Of a stretch of 64,000 nt of DNA, positions 52,268 to 59,912 are shown piece by piece. The position numbers and the translations under genes are program-made. Position 1 is the stretch's first letter. Every line of letters begins with the position of its first letter. Where the stretch lies: NCBI RefSeq assembly GCF_003324525.1, contig NZ_QGDC01000003.1:186001-250000 (forward strand), written 5' to 3'. A model generated the notes under the pieces. The model worked only from the letters and a program-made list of their open reading frames with translations. It was not told the origin of the DNA and ran no database searches. The stretch is from Mucilaginibacter hurinus. Its GTDB lineage: Bacteria > Bacteroidota > Bacteroidia > Sphingobacteriales > Sphingobacteriaceae.

Positions 52268-52792
52268 TTATTCCTTGCTCACATAATGCCGCACATTTTC
52301 CTGGTACTTCACTATTTTGCCGTCTTTAACCAGCACATCATCAATGTAATTAAGCGAATCCTGCTTGCCCGTTTTGTCGGTCCATTTCTCAGTGTACCAC
52401 AAGGTAACCCATGTGTCATCCTTATCGGGATAGTAAGCGGTTAACCAGGTTTCAAAATCCTTTAGAACGGTAACTTGTTTGGCGCGTTCAGCGCTTAGTA
52501 TAATGGCTAAACTATCGCGCGTGCCTTCGTAATAAAAATTATCAGAAGTAAATATTACCGTATCGGCAAAATTTTGCAAGCCGCCTTTTATATCACCATC
52601 AACATATTTTTTAAGATAATTAAGCACCACCAGCGCATTCTTTTCGTCTCCTTTTACCCAATTAATGCCGTAGTTGGTTTTAAAGGGGTAGTTAAGGCTA
52701 TCAGTCGGGATATTGTCATTGCTTTTATTTTTCTTTTGATAGCAGGCAGAAAGCAGGATAATAGAGAGCAGTAGAAAGGATGTCTTAACCAT
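52268..52792 (-). CDS. Hypothetical lipoprotein with SnoaL-like C-terminal domain
   Basis: 174 residues with lipobox LLSAC (Cys about 17). After the lipoprotein signal and a Lys/Asn-rich linker, residues about 45-170 contain NYLKKYVDGDIKGGLQNFADTVIFTSDNF..., a helix-strand layout ending in DDVLVKDGKIVKYQENVRHY, as in SnoaL-like/NTF2-fold proteins. No catalytic residues are identifiable. Convergent with crtZ (15 bases apart). Confidence 0.75.
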   Translation of the reverse strand: MVKTSFLLLSIILLSACYQKKNKSNDNIPTDSLNYPFKTNYGINWVKGDEKNALVVLNYLKKYVDGDIKGGLQNFADTVIFTSDNFYYEGTRDSLAIILSAERAKQVTVLKDFETWLTAYYPDKDDTWVTLWYTEKWTDKTGKQDSLNYIDDVLVKDGKIVKYQENVRHYVSKE

Positions 52793-52842
52793 AGGTCTGT
52801 TATGTTGTAAATAAATATATAAATATTGAGGTGGTTTTTAAA

Positions 52843-53823
52843 TCATTGTTTATCACATCGATTTTTAATAACGTCAAGCAGCCTGTTTTGAAAGTCACTT
52901 AACATGAGATTGCCCCACAAAGATGCATAACTGTTTATTTTAGTATTGAGTTTATAAGATGACGTTAAGTGTAAGCGGCACTCATTGCTGCCTAATCGTT
53001 GTATTTCATACGAAGCATTTAGAAATTCAAAATGAGCACCGGTCAATACATGCTTATCAAATACAGTATTCCTAACAGATGATGGAACAACCGCTATATT
53101 AAAAGATACTCTTTGATTTCGGTGCCATTGGTTAACAGTTTCTTTAAAGATTAAACCCTCCTCAAAATGACCAGTACGTATACCACCCAGCGTATCTTTA
53201 TTAAGTTGGGCGTATAATGGCCTTGGAATACCAGCAAAATTGAAGAAACCGTTGTTATATTCCTCTTTTCTTATCTTATTTACACGTACTATGTTTGCCC
53301 AAATAATTGAGGGATCAGCACGTACAATTGTTGAGGTATGTATAGTAAATGTTTGACTAGGTGATATATATTGTGCCTCGATTATACCTGCGATGATTGG
53401 TATGAAAAAAACAGAATACATTACGCCATTGCGCTTTCGATAGTTTAAAACATATTTACCAAAAAAAACACCCCCTATAGCTGCACACAGCATGAATGGC
53501 GCTGTAATGATTAATATGCATATAACGTCCTCTATCCGAGTTGCAAGGCATATTATAAAAAACAAAAGAACACTTGAAATTGGAGTTAAAACACGATATA
53601 GTATAGATGATAATTGCTTTCGTGTTGCAAATAACATGGGTGTAATACCAATTACTAAGGGTACTATCCAAATAAATGTGATGGAGAATAGATCGCTAAA
53701 ACTAAAGTTTTCGGTTTTGGAAGGTATGTTAAACACAACACGCATAAGCGTGCCATACAACGCACCAGTAATTATCCCGATAAATTTTATTAACAAACGC
53801 TTGTATGCGGGTGGCAAAAGCAT
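52843..53823 (-). CDS. Membrane protein with C-terminal SRPBCC-like domain
   Basis: 326 residues. The first ~155 residues contain five hydrophobic helices (IIGIITGALYGTLM, FIWIVPLVIG, SSVLLFFIICLA, ICILIITAPFMLC, VFFIPIIAGII); the remainder is a soluble domain beginning TFTIHTSTIVRADPSIIWANI, which is how SRPBCC/START-like (polyketide cyclase) domains start (V-xAsP-xxVWxxI), and ending with a long helix LSDFQNRLLDVIKNRC. A membrane-anchored SRPBCC domain is unusual; ligand unknown. AT-rich codon use compared with neighbours may suggest a more recent arrival. Confidence 0.7.
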   Translation of the reverse strand: MLLPPAYKRLLIKFIGIITGALYGTLMRVVFNIPSKTENFSFSDLFSITFIWIVPLVIGITPMLFATRKQLSSILYRVLTPISSVLLFFIICLATRIEDVICILIITAPFMLCAAIGGVFFGKYVLNYRKRNGVMYSVFFIPIIAGIIEAQYISPSQTFTIHTSTIVRADPSIIWANIVRVNKIRKEEYNNGFFNFAGIPRPLYAQLNKDTLGGIRTGHFEEGLIFKETVNQWHRNQRVSFNIAVVPSSVRNTVFDKHVLTGAHFEFLNASYEIQRLGSNECRLHLTSSYKLNTKINSYASLWGNLMLSDFQNRLLDVIKNRCDKQ

Positions 53824-53925
53824 AAATTGTGAATAAGGAAGCTGTTAATGTTAAACTGAAACTGTCGACTATAAATATAAAATATTTACAATAGTATTTC
53901 CGAAATTCGCCCCAACACGACAACC

Positions 53926-54948
53926 ATGCTCCAGATTCAACATAGCGTCTCTCTTAAGCACTTCAACACCTTCGGCATTGACGTCAATGCTAAATATTTT
54001 GTAGAGATAAATCGTAAAGAGGAGCTGCAGGAACTGTTTGCCGATCCGCAATGGCTGCAAATTCCCCGGCTGGTGCTGGGCGGCGGCAGTAATATGCTGC
54101 TCGTTAATGATTTTAACGGCTTGGTTATTCGCATCAATATACGTGGTATTGAGCACCGGGTTAATGGTGATTCAGCAATAGTTGAGGCTGGCGGCGGCGA
54201 GGTATGGAATGACCTGGTGAACTTTTGCGTTGATCATAACTTATCCGGCATGGAAAACCTTAGCCTTATACCCGGCTCTGTGGGGGCCTCGCCTATACAA
54301 AACATCGGTGCTTACGGCGTAGAGTTAAAGGATGTGTTTGAGAGTTGTGAAGCATTTGAAATAGCTACAAACACATTCCGCAACTTTGGCAAAAGCGATT
54401 GCAAATTTGGATACCGGGACAGCGTGTTTAAAACTGAACTGAAAGGGCAGTACATTATAACATCGGTAAAATTTAAACTGTCGTTGGAGCCACAGCTCAA
54501 ACTTACGTATGGTGCCATTAGCGAAGAACTGGCTAACCGCGGCATAAATACTCCTACTATAAAGGACGTATCTAAAGTGGTTTCAGCAATAAGGGTAAGC
54601 AAACTACCCGATCCAACTACCATTGGTAATGCCGGGAGTTTTTTTAAAAACCCGGTTATCCCTGTTGAAAAGTTCGCTTTGTTGAAAACTATACATCCTG
54701 ACGTGGTAAACTATCCGGCCGGCGAAGGGTTTATCAAATTAGCAGCGGGATGGCTGATAGAACAATGCGGGTGGAAAGGCAAAGTGGTAGGTAATACCGG
54801 CACATGGAAAAACCAGGCTTTAGTATTGGTTAACCATGGCGGAGCTACCGGGGAAGAGGTTTTGGCTTTTTCGTCGCAAATCATAGACAGTGTGTATAGT
54901 AAATTCGGTGTGTTGTTAGAACGCGAAGTAAACATTATAGGCACGTAA
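53926..54948 (+). CDS. murB: UDP-N-acetylmuramate dehydrogenase (MurB)
   Basis: FAD-dependent NADPH oxidoreductase making UDP-MurNAc. 340 residues, type I MurB length. Motifs: NTFGIDVNAKYF, LGGGSNMLL (FAD phosphate), GSVGASPIQNIGAYGVE, RYSVFK-like FGYRDSVFK, and GNAGSFFKNP with the catalytic Ser; the C-terminal EREVNIIG supplies the second proton-relay Glu. Convergent to the membrane-SRPBCC gene; no cell-division operon around. Confidence 0.96.
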   Translation: MLQIQHSVSLKHFNTFGIDVNAKYFVEINRKEELQELFADPQWLQIPRLVLGGGSNMLLVNDFNGLVIRINIRGIEHRVNGDSAIVEAGGGEVWNDLVNFCVDHNLSGMENLSLIPGSVGASPIQNIGAYGVELKDVFESCEAFEIATNTFRNFGKSDCKFGYRDSVFKTELKGQYIITSVKFKLSLEPQLKLTYGAISEELANRGINTPTIKDVSKVVSAIRVSKLPDPTTIGNAGSFFKNPVIPVEKFALLKTIHPDVVNYPAGEGFIKLAAGWLIEQCGWKGKVVGNTGTWKNQALVLVNHGGATGEEVLAFSSQIIDSVYSKFGVLLEREVNIIGT

Positions 54949-55041
54949 AATTTACTTTAGCGAAAAGTTATAAAACCAAAAAATCGGTAATTCGCACTAA
55001 ACGGCTTTTTTATTTCATTTTAGTTAAAATTCTGCTAATCC

Positions 55042-55075
55042 GTACACAATTCCATATATCTGTACAATTTCACGG
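55042..55075 (+). promoter_or_regulatory. Candidate tandem operator upstream of the ECF sigma factor gene
   Basis: Two similar blocks, TCCGTACACAATTCC and TCTGTACAATTTCAC, start 20 bases apart (GTACA at 55042 and 55062), i.e. about two helical turns, and 135-170 bases before the ATG at 55210. The same bases can also be read as a GTACA...TGTAC dyad. A direct-repeat operator for a regulator or sigma autoregulation is possible but unproven. Confidence 0.35.
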
Positions 55076-55209
55076 GGTGCTTTTTATGCCGTAAAAGCGT
55101 GTTTGAACTTAAATTCGCGATGAAACCCGCTGAAAGACTTACATTATGAATAGTGCTTAACAAACTGGTATCATAATTGTCTTTTCTCAGTCACATAAAC
55201 ACTACTATT

Positions 55210-55749
55210 ATGACAAAGATTGAGTTTAACACCCTGGTATTACGTCAAGCAAGTTCATTAAGGTCTTACGCGTTACACTTTACACATGACGCCGACGATG
55301 CAAACGACCTAGTACAGGACACCATGCTGAAAGCAATTACTTATTACAATAAGTTTAAAGAAGGTACAAATTTAAAAGGGTGGTTATACACAATCATGAA
55401 AAACACTTTCATCAACAACTACCGTCGTTTTGTAAAGATGAGCACGTTTGTAACCAAGTCTGACGAGATATCATCGCCAAACCTGGTATTCAGCTCAACA
55501 AAAAATCAAGGCGAATCTAAATTTGTAATGGATGATATTAAAAAAGCTTTAGATAAATTGCCAGAAGATTATTATGTACCCTTCACCATGTATTTCGAAG
55601 GCCATAAATATCACGAAATCGCTGATCATCTGGACATTCCTATCGGCACCGTAAAAACCCGCATACACGTTGCACGTAAGCTGCTTAAAAAGAATTTAAA
55701 AGCTTATGATAACGGCGTTGCAAAACCGGTGTACGCTGAAGCTGAATAA
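55210..55749 (+). CDS. ECF-type RNA polymerase sigma factor
   Basis: 179 residues from the ATG at 55210 (MTKIEFNTLVLRQ); the frame extends upstream to 55177 only through a TTG. Region 2 is HDADDANDLVQDTMLKA (2.1-2.2) with LKGWLYTIMKNTFINNYRR (2.3-2.4), region 4 is LPEDYYVPFTMYFEGHKYHEIADHLDIPIGTVKTRIHVARKLLK. No anti-sigma gene follows; a terminator comes 30 bases downstream. The adjacent crtI makes carotenoid control a plausible target, as ECF sigma factors next to crt genes are known in Bacteroidota, but this is inference. Confidence 0.93.
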   Translation: MTKIEFNTLVLRQASSLRSYALHFTHDADDANDLVQDTMLKAITYYNKFKEGTNLKGWLYTIMKNTFINNYRRFVKMSTFVTKSDEISSPNLVFSSTKNQGESKFVMDDIKKALDKLPEDYYVPFTMYFEGHKYHEIADHLDIPIGTVKTRIHVARKLLKKNLKAYDNGVAKPVYAEAE

Positions 55750-55779
55750 TATCTGCTCGTAAAACTCAACATATATAAT

Positions 55780-55815
55780 AAGAAACCCGCCTAAAAAACA
55801 GGCGGGTTTCTTTGT
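55780..55815. terminator. Bidirectional rho-independent terminator
   Basis: AAGAAACCCGCCT (55780-55792) pairs perfectly with AGGCGGGTTTCTT (55800-55812) around AAAAAAC. Ends the sigma factor gene and the convergent crtI gene. Confidence 0.92.
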
Positions 55816-55870
55816 TTAACGGTTGGACAAAAATCGCTCGGTCTTTAACTAAAATAATTGATAAATTTAA

Positions 55871-57379
55871 TCACGAAAGATATGATGATTTACGCCCTAC
55901 CTCTTTAATCATTTTTTCAAGCTCTGCAGCGGCTATTTGTCCGGAGATTAACGCTGGGGGTACACCTGGGCCGGGTACGGTTAGTTGACCGGTATACAGC
56001 AAGTTTTTAATATGTTTTGCACGCATAGCCGGTTTTAAAAAGGCGGTTTGCTTGAGTGTGTTGGCCAGCCCATACGCATTGCCTTTGTAAGAATTGTAAT
56101 CTGCTTTAAAATCATTCATAGCGTAGCTGCGCTTTACCACAATATTGTCCCTTATAATTTCGCCCGTTATGTGTTCAAAGCGGGCCAATATAATGTTCCA
56201 GTATTTTTCACGCATTTCCGCATTGTCTTTAAGGCCGGGAGCAAGCGGAATTAAAAAGAAAAGGTTTTCACAACCATTGGGCGCTACCGTTGTATCTGTT
56301 GCCGAAGTGCATGAAACGTAGAAGAGCGGCTTTGACGGCCATTGCGGTTCAGCATATATTTCCCTGGCGTGCTGCTCAAAGTCTTCGTCAAAAAATAAAT
56401 TGTGATGCTGTATATTTTTTAGCCTTTTATTAACGCCCACATAAAATAGTAAACTTGAAGGCGACATGGTACGGGTGTCCCAATACTTTGGTGAGTAATT
56501 CCGGTGAGCCCCGTCAAGCAACTGCTGATCGGTGTGCTCATAATCGGCACCGGAAATAACATAATCAGCTTTTAGGTTTCCTTTATCAGTAACAATGTTG
56601 GTTATTTTTCCGCCGTCAACCTGTAGCGTAGTAACAGTGGTGCTGGTTTGTATATTAACACCAAGTTCATTAGCTATGCTCACCATGGCTTTAACAATTT
56701 GGTGCATACCGCCCATTGGGTACCATGTACCCAATACCAGGTCGGCATAATTCATCATACTGTACATTGCCGGGGTATTTTGCGGCGTCGCGCCTAAAAA
56801 AAGTACCGGGAACTCAAGTATCTTAACCAGCTTGGCATTCTTAAAAAATTTACGCACATGGCGGCGCATACTGCCTAAAAGCTGAATACCTAAACTTTTT
56901 TTTATAAGATTGAAGGTAAAATATTCGGTAATTGAATGCGACGGAAGAAATACGTACTCGCCCATTCCAACCTTGTATTTGTACTCCGCCTGTTTTAAAA
57001 ACTCAGTCAACGCGTCGCCGGCACCGGGTTCCAGCTTTTCAAATAACGCCTGCAACTCCGTTATGCTGGCCGGTATGGTAACAATTTCATCTTTACCAAA
57101 GTAAACCCGGTAACCGGGATCCAGGCGCTTCAACGCATAAAAATCAGCAGTAGTTTTACCAAAAAGATTAAAGAAATTTTCAAACACATCTGGCATCCAG
57201 TACCAGCTGGGGCCCATGTCAAAGGTAAAACCATCCTTTTGCCACACCCGCGCACGCCCCCCGGGCTGATCATTCTTTTCAAGCACGGTTACTTTATGAC
57301 CAGCTTTAGCTAACACGCACGCAGCTGCCAGCCCGGAAAATCCGGAGCCGATAATTGCGATGTGGTTTTGTTGATGCAC
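55871..57379 (-). CDS. crtI: Phytoene desaturase (CrtI type)
   Basis: FAD-dependent desaturase introducing the double bonds that turn phytoene into lycopene (or a partly desaturated product). 502 residues. The N-terminal FAD motif IIGSGFSGLAAACVLAKAGHKVTVLEK, the GGRARVW strand, PSWYWMPDVFENFF, and the C-terminal CrtI signature GQLTVPGPGVPPALISGQIAA are all present. A bitopic-type tail follows (KMIKEVGRKS). Start at the ATG at 57379. An upstream dyad (57393-57408) lies directly before the start codon. The gene is divergent from crtB, 242 bases away. Confidence 0.95.
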   Translation of the reverse strand: MHQQNHIAIIGSGFSGLAAACVLAKAGHKVTVLEKNDQPGGRARVWQKDGFTFDMGPSWYWMPDVFENFFNLFGKTTADFYALKRLDPGYRVYFGKDEIVTIPASITELQALFEKLEPGAGDALTEFLKQAEYKYKVGMGEYVFLPSHSITEYFTFNLIKKSLGIQLLGSMRRHVRKFFKNAKLVKILEFPVLFLGATPQNTPAMYSMMNYADLVLGTWYPMGGMHQIVKAMVSIANELGVNIQTSTTVTTLQVDGGKITNIVTDKGNLKADYVISGADYEHTDQQLLDGAHRNYSPKYWDTRTMSPSSLLFYVGVNKRLKNIQHHNLFFDEDFEQHAREIYAEPQWPSKPLFYVSCTSATDTTVAPNGCENLFFLIPLAPGLKDNAEMREKYWNIILARFEHITGEIIRDNIVVKRSYAMNDFKADYNSYKGNAYGLANTLKQTAFLKPAMRAKHIKNLLYTGQLTVPGPGVPPALISGQIAAAELEKMIKEVGRKSSYLS

Positions 57380-57392
57380 GTTTATTAAAAGG

Positions 57393-57408
57393 CAATTTAA
57401 GTAAATTG
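57393..57408. promoter_or_regulatory. Inverted repeat directly upstream of crtI
   Basis: CAATTTA-AG-TAAATTG: a perfect 7-base inverted repeat with a 2-base spacer, 14 bases upstream of the crtI ATG. Position and symmetry suggest a dimeric repressor site (for example for a MerR- or TetR-type regulator), not tested. Confidence 0.4.
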
Positions 57409-57595
57409 TTTTAAATCATTTTTCTTAGTATCAAACACACGGCATTTAGCGATCCGCTTCCGGACACCAAGACCTGGCATGACTTGAAGGATGCTGAATT
57501 ACAATATTTGTTTTCAAAGCAAAGCCGTATTTAGTGATAACTGATTGAGTACTAACTGACAAAAATAACCACAAAACAAACAACGCATTATTTTG

Positions 57596-57603
57596 TAGCT
57601 TTG
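57596..57603 (+). promoter_or_regulatory. Putative -7 promoter element for crtB
   Basis: TAGCTTTG matches TAnnTTTG, 18 bases before the crtB ATG (57622). No -33 TTG at proper spacing was found. Confidence 0.35.
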
Positions 57604-57621
57604 GCATAAAGTGCCGTAAGG

Positions 57622-58458
57622 ATGATGCAATTATATGACGATACCTGTTTTAACTGTAGTAAACTTATAACTAATAAGTACAGTACATCCTTTAGCCTGG
57701 GCATAAAGGCGTTCGACAAAAAATTCAGGGACCCTATATACGCCATTTACGGGTTTGTGCGGTATGCTGATGAAATAGTTGACACCTTTCATGAGCATGA
57801 CAAGCAACAACTGATCAGCGATTTCAGGGCTCAAACATTTATAGCCATTAAACAGAAGATCAGTCTTAACCCGGTGCTTCACGCCTTCCAGATAGTAGTA
57901 AACCGTTATGGTATTGAGCACGACCTTATCGAAGCCTTCCTGATATCTATGGAAATGGACCTGGATACGCGGGTATATGATCAGGAAGCTTATAAAGCCT
58001 ATATTTACGGATCGGCCGAAGTAGTTGGACTAATGTGCCTGCGGGTTTTTTGTGATAATGACGAACAACTTTACCAGGCTTTATTACCTAAAGCCTGCAG
58101 TTTAGGTTCAGCGTTTCAAAAAATAAACTTTTTGCGTGATGTAAGGGCAGACCATGAAGAGCGTGGCCGCACTTATTTCCCGGGCGTAAATTTTGAAAAT
58201 TTTACCGAGGCTGATAAGCGTGCTATAGAAGAAGATATAAAAGCAGATTTTGCAGACGGTTTTGAAGGGATAAAATTATTACCACCCGGAACTAAGCTGG
58301 GAGTTTATATAGCATACATGTATTATCAGCACCTGTTAAAAAAAATCACAGGCATCCCTGCCAATACCATCCGGCAAAAACGCGTCAGAATATCTGATAC
58401 GCAAAAAATGGCGCTATATGCAAAGGCTATCTTTAAGCAAAAATTTAATATAATTTAA
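57622..58458 (+). CDS. crtB: Phytoene synthase (CrtB)
   Basis: Head-to-head condensation of two GGPP to phytoene. 278 residues. The first aspartate-rich motif is Asp50-E-I-V-Asp54 after YGFVRYA; the second is RDVRADHEERGRTYFP (about 175-190). The YIYGSAEVVGLMCLRVF segment is typical of squalene/phytoene synthases. The stop codon overlaps the next gene by one base (TAATG). Divergent from crtI; starts a four-gene set continuing with an unknown gene, a lycopene cyclase and a cytochrome-b5-like gene. Confidence 0.95.
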   Translation: MMQLYDDTCFNCSKLITNKYSTSFSLGIKAFDKKFRDPIYAIYGFVRYADEIVDTFHEHDKQQLISDFRAQTFIAIKQKISLNPVLHAFQIVVNRYGIEHDLIEAFLISMEMDLDTRVYDQEAYKAYIYGSAEVVGLMCLRVFCDNDEQLYQALLPKACSLGSAFQKINFLRDVRADHEERGRTYFPGVNFENFTEADKRAIEEDIKADFADGFEGIKLLPPGTKLGVYIAYMYYQHLLKKITGIPANTIRQKRVRISDTQKMALYAKAIFKQKFNII

Positions 58459-58997
58459 TGAGGCGCTTTATCATACTCGCCTTTATTGCAATGCTGCCAT
58501 TTACTAAAAATGCGGTTGCAAACGATGTGGACCCGGTTGTTATACGCCAGCACCTTATAACTGCCTTAAAGAGCAGCAAAACTACCGACTCATTATTTAA
58601 TCGTCTTGACGCGATTAAAAATAAAACCGGCCTGGTAACCGGCTATATCGCAACGCTTCAAGCGCTTAAAGCTATTCATGCCTGGAACCCATATAATAAA
58701 ATTAAGCATCTTAACCGTTCTGAAAAAAGCTACCGTGCCGCAGTAGCTGCTGATCCTACAAATATTGAAGTAAGGTTTATGCGGTTTTCTGTCGAGCATA
58801 ATGTTCCGGGATTTTTAGGCTATAATAAGAACCTTGCAAACGACAGACAAGAAATTATTACGCAACTCAAAAAGAAAAACTATGCGCATAACGACCATGC
58901 GTTCGTGTCCACGGTGGTAAAATTTTTGCTTGAATCCAAGAGGTGCACACCGGCCGAAAATGAGTATCTTACAAAGCTTTTGGCTAATTTAAAGTGA
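58458..58997 (+). CDS. Exported TPR-like protein of unknown function in the carotenoid operon
   Basis: 179 residues with a signal peptide (MRRFIILAFIAMLPFTKNAVA). The mature part is helical with a tetratricopeptide-like pair (LNRSEKSYRAAVAADPTNIEVRF...) and a lysine-rich C-terminus. Overlaps crtB by one base at its start and the lycopene cyclase gene by four bases at its end, so it is translated as part of the crt operon. Exported TPR-like proteins are not standard carotenoid enzymes; a role in pigment localisation or complex assembly is speculation. Confidence 0.82.
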   Translation: MRRFIILAFIAMLPFTKNAVANDVDPVVIRQHLITALKSSKTTDSLFNRLDAIKNKTGLVTGYIATLQALKAIHAWNPYNKIKHLNRSEKSYRAAVAADPTNIEVRFMRFSVEHNVPGFLGYNKNLANDRQEIITQLKKKNYAHNDHAFVSTVVKFLLESKRCTPAENEYLTKLLANLK

Positions 58998-59680
58998 AAT
59001 ACACCTACCTGCTTATAAATTTTTTAACGGTACTGTTCCCGATTATTTTATCGTTTGATAAACGGGTGGCTTTTTATAAAAGCTGGAGATTTATCTGGCC
59101 CGGCATGGCAATTACAGGGTTGGTTTTTTTATTCTGGGATATTTTATTTACGGTTAAAGGTGTATGGTCTTTTAACCCTGAATATATTACCGGCATTGCC
59201 CTGGCCGGGTTACCGCTTGAAGAAATTCTGTTTTTTTTAACGGTGCCCTTTGCGTGTATATTTATATATGCCTGCTTAAATTACTATGTTAAGTGGCAAA
59301 TAAGTATACGCCTAACACGTATCATATCAAACCTGGTGCTCATACTATCATTATTTGCGCTGATATTATATTATGACAGGGTGTATACGGCCGTAACCTT
59401 TGGTTTACTATTTATATTGGTGGCTTATTTGCAGTTCGGCTTAAAGGCTAACTGGCTGAGCAGGTTTTATATGGCTTACATTGTTTCGCTTATACCATTC
59501 TATATCGTTAACGGCATACTTACGGGGCTTCCGGTGGTGCTGTATAACGATGCGGAGAACCTTGGCATAAGGGCCGGCACTATCCCCCTGGAAGATCATT
59601 TTTATTCCATGGCATTGCTGATGATGAATATCGCATTCTTTGAGTATTTTAAGCAACGGAAAAATCATGGCCATGCTTGA
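58994..59680 (+). CDS. Lycopene cyclase, CarR/CrtYcd fused type
   Basis: Integral membrane beta-cyclase; the 228 residues join two homologous halves that are separate CrtYc and CrtYd in actinobacteria. Six or seven hydrophobic helices. Each half carries the catalytic PLE(E/D) motif: PLEEILFF at 74-81 and PLEDHFYS near 198. Starts at a GTG (58994) overlapping the previous stop by four bases. Makes beta-carotene from lycopene, the substrate of CrtZ (51812). Confidence 0.93.
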   Translation: MKYTYLLINFLTVLFPIILSFDKRVAFYKSWRFIWPGMAITGLVFLFWDILFTVKGVWSFNPEYITGIALAGLPLEEILFFLTVPFACIFIYACLNYYVKWQISIRLTRIISNLVLILSLFALILYYDRVYTAVTFGLLFILVAYLQFGLKANWLSRFYMAYIVSLIPFYIVNGILTGLPVVLYNDAENLGIRAGTIPLEDHFYSMALLMMNIAFFEYFKQRKNHGHA

Positions 59681-59912
59681 ATTGCCGTTATATACGAGGT
59701 CGCAACTGGCTCTGCGCAATGGGCAGGACAAGCCGGAAGTATGGGTAGCATACCACGGCATTATTTACGATGTGACCGAAAGCCGTTTATGGCGCAATGG
59801 TAAGCATTACGAACATTGGGCCGGACAAGACCTCACTGATGAACTGCCCGACGCGCCGCATACCGAATCGGTATTTGAACGGTTTAACCCGGTGGGCCGG
59901 TTGGCAGTATAG
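59667..59912 (+). CDS. Small cytochrome-b5-like heme-binding protein
   Basis: 81 residues if started at the ATG at 59667; the ATG six bases later is an alternative. The sequence (YTRSQLALRNGQDKPEVWVAYHGIIYDVTESRLWRNGKHYEHWAGQDLTDELPDAPH) matches the single-domain cytochrome-b5-like heme/steroid-binding family: DVTESRLW where b5 has DVTxFLxxHPGG, and the heme-ligand His pair in GKHYEHWAGQDLT and DAPH. The classic HPGG is absent. It overlaps the cyclase by 14 bases and is the last gene of the crt set; it could donate electrons to the di-iron hydroxylase CrtZ. Confidence 0.82.
   Translation: MAMLELPLYTRSQLALRNGQDKPEVWVAYHGIIYDVTESRLWRNGKHYEHWAGQDLTDELPDAPHTESVFERFNPVGRLAV

Noticed and set aside
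58593..58799. Minus-strand frame opposite the TPR-like gene
   Set aside because: Antisense to a coupled operon gene; composition is that of a reverse-strand shadow.
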